A stretch of DNA of 6,761 nt from Bacteroidales bacterium GP4 (GTDB taxonomy: Bacteria > Bacteroidota > Bacteroidia > Bacteroidales > Muribaculaceae). Shown piece after piece: positions 1 to 6,015 of this stretch. The stretch is from assembly GCA_001701065.1 (NCBI GenBank), contig DAAL01000263.1, forward strand, positions 224 through 6,984, read 5' to 3'. The translations under genes were made by a program, and so were the position numbers. Position 1 is the first letter of the stretch. Every line of letters starts with the position of its first letter. The notes under the pieces are model-generated. The model was given only the letters and a program-made list of their open reading frames with translations. It searched no databases and was not told the DNA's origin.

Positions 1-27
1 AATCTAATACTATGAAAAACACACATA

Positions 28-60
28 CAAAGATAGGAACTTTTAAGTACACGCTCCAAA
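28..60 (-). promoter_or_regulatory. Leftward Bacteroidetes-type promoter leaving the window
   Basis: Read on the minus strand, TTTG (60-57) is followed after 21 bp by TATCTTTG (35-28), an exact match to the Bacteroidetes -33/-7 pattern TTTG-N19-21-TAnnTTTG. Transcription would start near position 21 and run out of the window, so a divergently oriented gene should lie just to the left. The rest of 61-204 is very AT-rich. It holds one more isolated -7-like match on the plus strand (TATTTTTG, 82-89) without a convincing -33 element, and no gene that I can support. Confidence 0.5.
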
Positions 61-204
61 TGTTTATTATATTCTTTTGCTTATTTTTGCTAAAAAACTT
101 ATATTTTTTTATATTTTAACAAGTTATATAGGTGTTTTCGTCGTTATTACACTAATAAGTGGTTATTTTATCCTCTATAAAGTTTTTTATATATTCTAAT
201 TGAT

Positions 205-212
205 TAACTTTG
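205..212 (+). promoter_or_regulatory. -7 promoter element of the helicase gene
   Basis: TAACTTTG matches TAnnTTTG exactly. The T-rich run at 183-188 sits at about the right distance for a degenerate -33 element. The predicted transcription start, near 217-220, lies about 17 nt before the ATG at 236 and downstream of the in-frame TTG at 200. The promoter therefore argues that translation starts at 236. Confidence 0.5.
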
Positions 213-235
213 TAGACATAACTAAAAAGAAGTAT

Positions 236-1552
236 ATGAAACTTGATGACATACTACATAATATAAATACTCGCCTGAAGATTGAATCGCTGAATCCCAT
301 GCAGGAGAAAGTGGTGAATTCGGGAGCGAAGAACATAATTCTGTTGTCGCCCACCGGCACCGGAAAAACCGTGGCGTTTGTCGCATCCATGTTGAAGTCG
401 TTAAAATCACCGTCGCCCGATGTCAAGGGTGTGGTGATAGCTCCGGCAAGAGAGCTTGTGATGCAGATATACCGTGTAGTCAAGGAGGTTGCCGTGGGTT
501 ATAAGTGTGTGGCTCTCTACGGCGGTCATTCGGTTGTTGACGAGAAAAATTCGTTGTCGCCTGTGCCTGACATCATTGTCGCAACTCCCGGACGTTTGCT
601 CGATCACATTACCCGTGGACATGTGGATTTATACACCGCTAAAGTACTTGTACTGGATGAGTATGACAAGTCGTTGGAGCTTGGTTTCCATGACGAGATG
701 CGCAAAGTGATACGCACGATGCCTAATCTTAGCCGTATAATACTCACCTCCGCCACTGAATTAAGCGAGATTCCAGAGTTTATAAAAATAAAGTCGCCTG
801 AGACGTTTGATTTCCTTGATGGCGGTAAGGATGTCAGGACACGTATGGCGGTAGTGCAGGTGGAAAGTCCGGTAAAGGACAAGGTGGACACCCTGATTGA
901 CCTTTTGCATTCACTGCCTAACGGTAAAGCGATAGTGTTTGTCAATCATCGCGAGAGTGCTGCCCGAGTTTATGAGCATCTTAAAAAAGCGGGGCTGCCT
1001 GTGGGATTATATCACGGGGCGCTTGATCAGAATGACCGTGAGAAAGCTGTTGACCTGCTCAACAACGGGACTACTCCCATCCTTGTGTCGACCGATTTGG
1101 GCGCGCGCGGGCTTGATATAGATGCGGTGCAGTCGATTATTCACTACCATATGCCGCTTAATGAGGACACATGGACTCACCGTAACGGACGTACTGCACG
1201 AGTTGATGCCACTGGAACTGTCTATGTGCTGACCTCGGAAAGCGATTCAATTCCTGAATATGTGGTCTTTGACCGACCTTATTTTCCTTCGGGGCACTCT
1301 GATAATCCCATTAAGGCTACTGCCGTAACCCTGTATTTTAATATGGGAAAGAAAGAGAAGGTATCGCGCGGCGACATTGCCGGCTATCTTATAAAACAGG
1401 GAGGTCTCGAAGCCGGCGAAGTGGGGAAAATCATCGTAAAGGATCATTCCGCTCTTGCAGCTATCCCAGTTGAAAAAAAGAAAGAAGTACTTAAAAATAT
1501 TTCCGATCAAAAACTGAAAGGTAAAAAAGTCAGGGTTTCGTTGTTACTATAG
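236..1552 (+). CDS. DEAD-box ATP-dependent RNA helicase with DbpA-type C-terminal RNA-binding domain
   Basis: This 438-residue cytoplasmic protein should use ATP to unwind or remodel RNA. Its DbpA-like tail suggests 23S rRNA and large-subunit assembly, which is an inference from the family. RecA domain 1 shows a Q-motif region (NPMQ, 20-23), Walker A PTGTGKT (39-45), Ia PAREL (70-74), TPGR (117-120), motif II DEYD (141-144) and SAT (172-174). RecA domain 2 shows IVFVNHRES (233-241), motif V STDLGARGLDID (285-296) and motif VI HRNGRTAR (315-322). Residues about 363-435 (GDIAGYL, GKIIVKD, KLKGKKVRV) fit the DbpA RNA-binding fold. Motif II has Tyr in place of Ala, and motif VI ends TAR rather than TGR. 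I chose the ATG at 236 over the in-frame TTG at 200 because a -7 element occupies 205-212. AAGAAG lies upstream of the ATG. The gene appears monocistronic and ends at a hairpin. Confidence 0.9.
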   Translation: MKLDDILHNINTRLKIESLNPMQEKVVNSGAKNIILLSPTGTGKTVAFVASMLKSLKSPSPDVKGVVIAPARELVMQIYRVVKEVAVGYKCVALYGGHSVVDEKNSLSPVPDIIVATPGRLLDHITRGHVDLYTAKVLVLDEYDKSLELGFHDEMRKVIRTMPNLSRIILTSATELSEIPEFIKIKSPETFDFLDGGKDVRTRMAVVQVESPVKDKVDTLIDLLHSLPNGKAIVFVNHRESAARVYEHLKKAGLPVGLYHGALDQNDREKAVDLLNNGTTPILVSTDLGARGLDIDAVQSIIHYHMPLNEDTWTHRNGRTARVDATGTVYVLTSESDSIPEYVVFDRPYFPSGHSDNPIKATAVTLYFNMGKKEKVSRGDIAGYLIKQGGLEAGEVGKIIVKDHSALAAIPVEKKKEVLKNISDQKLKGKKVRVSLLL

Positions 1553-1565
1553 AGTAAATGAAGAG

Positions 1566-1604
1566 AGAGGCTGTCTAACAATCAAAAAGTGTTAGACAGC
1601 CTCT
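1566..1604. terminator. Hairpin between convergent genes, probable bidirectional terminator
   Basis: The arms GAGGCTGTCTAACA (1567-1580) and TGTTAGACAGCCTC (1590-1603) are perfectly complementary. One further A-T pair (1566/1604) gives a 15-bp stem with a 9-nt loop. It starts 14 nt after the helicase stop and lies 33 nt past the stop of the lipoprotein gene arriving from the other side. Neither strand has an immediate U-tract; on the plus strand six Ts come only at 1620-1625. It may therefore be an end-of-transcript hairpin that works differently from an E. coli intrinsic terminator. Confidence 0.65.
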
Positions 1605-1636
1605 TAAAGTATATAAATGTTTTTTGCGGACTGTAA

Positions 1637-2884
1637 TTATTCGGTATATGTGATTTTAAACATTACACAATCTGCATTCCAGTTGTAATTGTGTCTCGGG
1701 ATATCCCATCTACGGATATATATAGGATATCCTTCATTGTCATATTCATAATCAAATTTAGCTGGGTCTAATCCGATCATCTGTACAATGAGGTATTTAT
1801 CCTTTATTCCTTTATAGCCGCATAACGCAAGTCCGAAAAAATCTTCATCAAATATTTGGTCGGCTGAGAGTTTGTTTAGGTCAATGTTGGCTTTATTCTC
1901 AATATTACCTCTATAATATATATCATCATTTGATGGCCCGTTTGTTATGTTGCCATCTTCCCAAATATAAGTAAAAGAATAGTCAGAAGACTGTGCCGTC
2001 CCGCATGATCGCTGGATGGTTTCTCCTTTGGAATTGTATTCATACCACACGCTGAAATAATCTCCAGAGTTTAGCTCCTCTTGAGAATTTTCAAAACAGT
2101 CATAGGTAAGATAACCTTGAGAATTGATTGTTCCATACGGACCCTTATCTTCCGGGACTCCATTAAGATTTATGGGCTTGTCAGTGCTGCCTGCTGCCCT
2201 CGTTGAAAGAGTTAAACGGTCATCATTTATATTGTAATATATTTGGTAGCCCATAGGCCCTATTACCACTTCTTCCTCGCCACGATATATAGCTGATATT
2301 ACTCGGTTATTATTGTCATAGAGAAAGTCTATGGTTTGAACGACTTTTGTTTCTGTATCTGAGAAGAATCCTACTTCCACTCGGCTTACGAGTTTCCCTT
2401 TTCCTCCGGGACTATCCGGTATTGAAGGTTCGTCGTCTTCAAAATCTTCGGTTTTGTTTAATTCCCAGTACCTTGTTTTGTCATTGGTCTCATCTTGACC
2501 AAGTATCCATCGCCCTTTATCTCCATTTTCGTCGCCTCCAAGTGACACAATTTCATAATCTTCTCCATCAAGATTTATATTCCCATAATATGGAGCATTG
2601 TCGGAATTAGTGCCAAGTCGCCATTTCTTTGGATTTTTATCGTCAGATGTGGTATAAGTCCCGTCATTGTAAAATTGGTACCACATGTTACCGGTATTTT
2701 CTTCTACTCTTCTTCCATCGGAATATACGACATAACTCTTGTCCAATATCCATTTCCCAATAATCATTTTTTTAGGATTACCATATTCAAGGGAGATCGT
2801 TTCATCTCCATCGCTTACGCAGCTACTAAGAGTACATGCCACAAGAAGCAATAATAATGTGAGGATTGTATTTTTATTTTTCAT
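1637..2884 (-). CDS. Two-domain surface lipoprotein (lipocalin-like plus DUF4595-like)
   Basis: This 415-residue protein starts with a lipoprotein signal: a charged MKNKN start, a Leu-rich core and two possible lipobox cysteines, LVAC (C17) and LSSC (C22). If C22 is the anchor, VSDGDE follows. That resembles the acidic lipoprotein export signals reported for Bacteroidetes and suggests display on the cell surface. Residues about 39-145 (GKWIL near 43, then YQFYNDGTYT near 69, then RYWEL near 138) resemble Bacteroidales lipocalin-like lipoproteins. An acidic Pro/Gly linker (146-163) leads to a beta-rich region (165-415) with strand-turn motifs such as FLYDNNNRV, YEYNSKGE and YEYDNEGYP, as in DUF4595-type proteins. 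No catalytic residues are recognisable, and the ligand is unknown. The gene follows the OmpA gene after 7 nt, so the two are almost certainly co-transcribed and may act together at the outer membrane. Both domain names are by resemblance only. Confidence 0.8.
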   Translation of the reverse strand: MKNKNTILTLLLLLVACTLSSCVSDGDETISLEYGNPKKMIIGKWILDKSYVVYSDGRRVEENTGNMWYQFYNDGTYTTSDDKNPKKWRLGTNSDNAPYYGNINLDGEDYEIVSLGGDENGDKGRWILGQDETNDKTRYWELNKTEDFEDDEPSIPDSPGGKGKLVSRVEVGFFSDTETKVVQTIDFLYDNNNRVISAIYRGEEEVVIGPMGYQIYYNINDDRLTLSTRAAGSTDKPINLNGVPEDKGPYGTINSQGYLTYDCFENSQEELNSGDYFSVWYEYNSKGETIQRSCGTAQSSDYSFTYIWEDGNITNGPSNDDIYYRGNIENKANIDLNKLSADQIFDEDFFGLALCGYKGIKDKYLIVQMIGLDPAKFDYEYDNEGYPIYIRRWDIPRHNYNWNADCVMFKITYTE

Positions 2885-2891
2885 TGTTGTA

Positions 2892-4166
2892 CTATTTTAA
2901 TATTTCAAATTCGACACGTCTATTTTCTTTACGTCCTTCCGGGGTGTCATTGGTTGTTATTGGTTGGCTCATCCCATAATAAGAAAATGAGAGTTTGGAT
3001 GGACTGATTCCATTTTTTATGAGGTAGTTATAAACAGCTTCTGCCCTTTGACGAGATAACTCCATATTATATTCTTCACTTCCCACATTGTCGGTATGTC
3101 CTTTTATTTCGATTTTGACATTGGAACGTTTCATTAATGACGCTATTTTATCAAGATATTCTTTGGATGATCTGTCAAGAGAGCTTTTGCCGAACTCAAA
3201 ATTTATTAAATCAATCGCGCATATGGTTCGACCCTCTATTTTTTCTCCATTAGCCATTAAGGATATGATTTCGTCAAGAGAATAACAATCTTTCTCTACA
3301 ATTACCGGCTTTTCTGTGACAATGGGAGTGGGAGTTGTTGGCTCATTGTATATGATTGTATTCTGTGGTTTGGGCTTATCCTTTCTAAATATTGATAGAG
3401 GGAAAGCAACTCCGGCTTTAAACTCAAATCCTGAATTTTTTCTTGTTCCGTTAATATGGTATACCGGAAAGAAGATAGGAGCAATGGCTTCCCCGTCTTT
3501 TTCCTTGCTCCCATATGTGTTGGAGAATCCATATTCATATGAAGCTTCTAATGTTATATTAAAATATTTTTGTGAGGCTATATAAACCGGTATTTTTACA
3601 CCGGCACCTACCATCCCGGCAAAATATGTTGTCGATATATTGGCTTTTGTTATGTCAACTTCATATTTTGTATCATCATCTTCAGCTTTGATTTTACCTC
3701 CGGTTGGGAATCCCAATACTGGCGCTACGTAGATATATGGTCGTATACCGCCGGGATTTCCAAAATTAAGAATTAGCGGTAGCCGAATATCAAAGTAAGA
3801 TGGATTAAAAGTATAAACTAAGTTTCCTCTACCGGTTCCGGTAATATAATTTATGTCTTTAAGCTTCCCTCCACGCTTAAGGAACACTAATTCCGGTCTG
3901 ATACTGAATAATCTACTTTCTCCGAGTTCAAATTCTCCATAAATCCCAAATACGCCACTTGTGGCACCGTTATTTTTTGGGAAAATAGTTTTGTCGATTT
4001 CGGAGTAATTTACTTTGTTGTAATGTAGGCCTCCTTCAATTCCAATTGATATTCGATCATCGGAATTGTTTGTCATCTGAGCATCAAGAGTGAGGGGGGA
4101 CATAGTCAAAATCATAACTCCTGCAATGCTTAGACACATTCGTGATAATGGTTTTATTTTTTCCAT
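2892..4166 (-). CDS. Outer-membrane beta-barrel protein with C-terminal OmpA peptidoglycan-binding domain
   Basis: This 424-residue protein links the outer membrane to peptidoglycan. A signal peptide (about 1-30, ending LDAQ) is followed by a PorT/OMP beta-barrel-like region (about 38-258) with alternating aromatic/glycine strands such as FGIYGEF and FDIRLPLILNFG. A Pro/Thr-rich linker (264-290) leads to an OmpA-family domain (about 318-424). The domain keeps GHTDNVG (356-362) and LSxxRAxAV (370-378). Asp359 and Arg374 are spaced like the diaminopimelate-binding Asp/Arg pair of OmpA. Cys294 and Cys316 lie just before and at the start of the domain and could form a disulfide. The frame is open up to 4256, but those extra 30 residues lack signal-peptide character and overlap hairpin sequence. 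The Met at 4166 begins a normal signal peptide, so I start there. The lipoprotein gene follows after 7 nt in the same operon. Confidence 0.88.
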   Translation of the reverse strand: MEKIKPLSRMCLSIAGVMILTMSPLTLDAQMTNNSDDRISIGIEGGLHYNKVNYSEIDKTIFPKNNGATSGVFGIYGEFELGESRLFSIRPELVFLKRGGKLKDINYITGTGRGNLVYTFNPSYFDIRLPLILNFGNPGGIRPYIYVAPVLGFPTGGKIKAEDDDTKYEVDITKANISTTYFAGMVGAGVKIPVYIASQKYFNITLEASYEYGFSNTYGSKEKDGEAIAPIFFPVYHINGTRKNSGFEFKAGVAFPLSIFRKDKPKPQNTIIYNEPTTPTPIVTEKPVIVEKDCYSLDEIISLMANGEKIEGRTICAIDLINFEFGKSSLDRSSKEYLDKIASLMKRSNVKIEIKGHTDNVGSEEYNMELSRQRAEAVYNYLIKNGISPSKLSFSYYGMSQPITTNDTPEGRKENRRVEFEILK

Positions 4167-4175
4167 TATATTTAG

Positions 4176-4218
4176 TTTTATATTATCGCCCAGCTTCCCC
4201 AATGGCGATATTATAAAA
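4176..4218 (-). repeat. Hairpin directly upstream of the OmpA-family gene start
   Basis: On the minus strand, TTTTATAATATCGCC (4218-4204) and GGCGATAATATAAAA (4190-4176) form a 15-bp stem with one central A-A mismatch. The 13-nt loop contains GGGGA. The hairpin ends 9 nt before the ATG at 4166, so it lies in the 5' leader where it could affect ribosome access or mRNA stability. It does not end in a U-tract, so it does not look like a terminator. Confidence 0.6.
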
Positions 4219-4223
4219 TTTAA

Positions 4224-4313
4224 GACGTGGGAAACTGTACCGTGCTCGTCCCACAATCCTTGGCTCTCGCATTGCCTATCCTGTCAGGACGAGCAACGCC
4301 AGAAGCCCACGCC
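4224..4313 (+). repeat. Copy R of a paired, foldable intergenic element (possible structured RNA)
   Basis: In plus orientation this segment can fold into three nested helices. P1 is GACGTGGG (4224-4231) with CCCACGCC (4306-4313), with one A-C mismatch that becomes a G-U wobble on the other strand. P2 is TGCTCGTCC (4243-4251) with GGACGAGCA (4287-4295), 9 bp and perfect. P3 is GGC (4262-4264) with GCC (4274-4276), closing a 9-nt loop that begins TCTCGCA. The unpaired parts ACAATCCT (4253-4260), TCTCGCA (4265-4271) and TATCCTGTCA (4277-4286) recur exactly in the inverted copy at 4383-4466. No plus-strand promoter is evident beside it. If transcribed, it would more likely be read antisense within the leader of the OmpA gene. 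Confidence 0.5.
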
Positions 4314-4382
4314 GATATATACATATTATTATTTTTACATCCCCGAATAGAATGCAAAAAATTGACATATATATAACCCATG

Positions 4383-4466
4383 GACATCTACCGTTGCCTT
4401 GTCTTTGACAGGATAATGAATTTGCGAGATTCAGGATTGTCAAGAACAAAACGCTTGGTAAACGTC
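4383..4466 (-). ncRNA. Copy L of the paired foldable element; candidate structured leader or small RNA
   Basis: Read on the minus strand, P1 is GACGTTTACC (4466-4457) with GGTAGATGTC (4392-4383): 10 bp including two G-U wobbles that only pair in this orientation. P2 is TTGTTCTT (4449-4442) with AAGACAA (4405-4399), with one bulged U. P3 is TGAA (4433-4430) with TTCA (4420-4417), closing a loop of TCTCGCAAA. Helix bases differ from copy R but still pair, while ACAATCCT, TCTCGCA and TATCCTGTCA are unchanged. A leftward promoter (4517-4548) would start transcription about 45 nt upstream. It could be a stand-alone small RNA or part of a long 5' leader of the OmpA gene. I do not recognise the family. 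Between the copies, 4314-4382 is AT-rich spacer with no gene that I can support. Confidence 0.45.
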
Positions 4467-4516
4467 TTTAAAAATAACGATCCCACTACCATCTCCTGAC
4501 GGCGTGGTTTCTTATG

Positions 4517-4548
4517 CAAAATTAATGTTATTTTTCATTTCACACAAA
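4517..4548 (-). promoter_or_regulatory. Leftward promoter for copy L and probably the OmpA/lipoprotein operon
   Basis: On the minus strand, TTTG (4548-4545) is followed after exactly 20 bp by TAATTTTG (4524-4517), a perfect -33/-7 match. The predicted start is near 4510. If this is the operon's promoter, the 5' leader before the ATG at 4166 is about 340 nt and contains both foldable copies and the final hairpin. A weaker -7-like match (TAAATTTT, 4222-4215) closer to the gene is the only alternative I saw. Confidence 0.6.
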
Positions 4549-4568
4549 ATATAATATTGTTATTTTTG
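4538..4568 (+). promoter_or_regulatory. Probable promoter of the glycosyltransferase operon
   Basis: TATTTTTG (4561-4568) matches TAnnTTTG exactly. TTTC (4538-4541) lies 19 bp upstream as a near-match to the -33 TTTG. Transcription would begin near 4574, leaving a leader of about 70 nt before the ATG at 4645. It overlaps the leftward promoter (4517-4548), so the two may compete or be co-regulated. A second -7 match, TATATTTG (4630-4637), lacks a -33 partner and would give a nearly leaderless mRNA. Confidence 0.45.
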
Positions 4569-4644
4569 TATATAGTTATAAAATCTTCCGGATTATGTTA
4601 GATTAAAAGTGTTTTAAAAATATAATTCGTATATTTGTAGTATT

Positions 4645-6015
4645 ATGAAAGAGATTGATTTTTTATGTGGACACTCCACGTTACTGGATATAATTGAGTG
4701 GTCGGGGGGTGATGACTACATTTTCTTGAAGAAGAAAGGTAGTAAAGTCACCTATGATGAGACTGTGCTTAACCGCATGAGTCAAGTTATGATGATGTCG
4801 GCATCGGTTATGGCTTATAGTGATTATTATGAGATTGATAATTGCGGTAAACCACAGTTGCGTAGAACTATTGACTATCAGTTAGGCTCGGTGCGTGATG
4901 ATTTTGATTTCGGTGAGATTATCTGCATTGAGTCCACCGCTATTGAGTCTTGTGTTTATGACTGTGACAAGGATGGTGTATTGATTGACAACGAGTTTAA
5001 ATCCGGCTATAAATATGCGTCATTTTATGCGTTGCGTCTTGCCTTGTCACGTTGCGGTGATATAATCCATGTGTCGGAGCCCTTGTACACGGTTGAAAGC
5101 AGGAAGGATGCAGCGTCGCAGTTTGACTATGTTAATCCGAGGAATGTCGAAGTCCAGAAGGAACTGGAACAGGCATGTACTTATCATCTAAAGCAGATAG
5201 AAGCTTATCTGCCTCCTGTAGAGAATCGGTGTCGTTTCGAAGGAACGTGGGAGGTAAAGGCATCAGTGGTTATTCCGGTGAAGAACCGAGTAAGGACTAT
5301 ACGTGACGCGGTGGAAAGCGCATTGGCTCAGGTGACCGATTTTTCCTTTAATATAATAGTGGTGGATAATTATTCCACTGACGGAACAACCGAACTGCTT
5401 CAGCAACTTTCATCGGAAAACACATCTATTGTGCATCTTATTCCGGATAGTCCCATGCACGGGATTGGCGGTTGCTGGAATGAAGCATTGTTGTCCTCTT
5501 CCTGCGGTCAGTTTGTTGTGCAGCTTGACAGCGATGATGTATATAGCGACAATAATGTTCTTCAGCGTATTGTGGATGTGTTCATGAAAACCCATTGCGG
5601 TATGGTGGTGGGAAGCTATACGCTTACCGACTTCAATAAGGTAGTTATTCCACCGGGATTGATAGCCCACAAAGAGTGGACTGCCCACAACGGACAGAAC
5701 AATGCTCTCCGCATAAACGGTTTTGGTGCGCCGAGGGCATTTTATACTCCTATTGCAAGGTCGTTTTTATTCCCTGATGTAAGTTATGGCGAAGATTATT
5801 CTATGTGCCTTAACATATGCAGCTCGTATAGGGTGGGCAGGATACTCGATTCGTTATATCTGTGTCGCCGATGGGAGGACAATACCGATGCTTCGCTTAC
5901 TCATGAAGAAGTGAACCGACATAACTATTATAAGGATCAGTTGCGGACTTGGGAGATTAGGAGCCGTCAGGATACCTTTGCCGCCGCACATTGGAAAATG
6001 ATGAATAATGGATAA
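4645..6015 (+). CDS. GT2-family glycosyltransferase with degenerate N-terminal GT half-domain
   Basis: This 456-residue cytoplasmic protein should transfer a sugar from a nucleotide-sugar donor; donor and acceptor are unknown. The catalytic GT-A domain (about 206-415) shows SVVIPVKNR (207-215), a donor-site DNYSTDGT (241-248), the metal-binding DSDD (295-298), a probable base pair E383/D384 in YGEDYS, and CRRW (407-410). Residues about 21-155 look like the second half of another GT2 domain: GGDDYIFL (21-28) is followed by KKKG where DSDD would be, then a YSDYYEID segment, then YKYASFYALRLALSR, which parallels the catalytic YGEDYS region without its acids. The nucleotide-binding first half is missing. 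The region from YSDYY through RDDFDFG and on into the catalytic domain matches my recollection of a Bacteroidetes GT2 family, so the domain loss looks normal for the family. The gene overlaps the next by 8 nt, which suggests translational coupling. Confidence 0.85.
   Translation: MKEIDFLCGHSTLLDIIEWSGGDDYIFLKKKGSKVTYDETVLNRMSQVMMMSASVMAYSDYYEIDNCGKPQLRRTIDYQLGSVRDDFDFGEIICIESTAIESCVYDCDKDGVLIDNEFKSGYKYASFYALRLALSRCGDIIHVSEPLYTVESRKDAASQFDYVNPRNVEVQKELEQACTYHLKQIEAYLPPVENRCRFEGTWEVKASVVIPVKNRVRTIRDAVESALAQVTDFSFNIIVVDNYSTDGTTELLQQLSSENTSIVHLIPDSPMHGIGGCWNEALLSSSCGQFVVQLDSDDVYSDNNVLQRIVDVFMKTHCGMVVGSYTLTDFNKVVIPPGLIAHKEWTAHNGQNNALRINGFGAPRAFYTPIARSFLFPDVSYGEDYSMCLNICSSYRVGRILDSLYLCRRWEDNTDASLTHEEVNRHNYYKDQLRTWEIRSRQDTFAAAHWKMMNNG

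Noticed and set aside
4167..4256. 30-residue N-terminal extension of the OmpA-family protein.
   Set aside because: It has no signal-peptide character and overlaps the start-proximal hairpin and copy R. The Met at 4166 begins a proper signal peptide.
4224..4313. Integron attC site, tRNA, or a known riboswitch (TPP, cobalamin, FMN).
   Set aside because: The attC core motifs, tRNA arms with a TTCRA-type T-loop, and the conserved riboswitch core sequences are all missing.
4090..4350. 86-residue plus-strand ORF.
   Set aside because: It lies antisense to the OmpA start and across the hairpin and copy R, with no coding-like features.
4176..4466. Invertible promoter or recombination site, as in Bacteroides phase variation.
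   Set aside because: The repeats are diverged, the best promoter (4517-4548) lies outside them, and no recombinase gene is present.
4388..4492. 34-codon ORF on the minus strand (starts MVVGSLFLK, ends KTRQR) about 18 nt after the predicted transcription start.
   Set aside because: Its frame runs through copy L. The inverted copy R differs from it by indels that break the frame while helices are kept, so the constraint looks structural. A translated leader peptide is not excluded.
4380..4499. 39-codon plus-strand ORF starting MDIYRCLVF.
   Set aside because: It is the complement of copy L, lies upstream of the plus-strand promoters, and has no promoter of its own.
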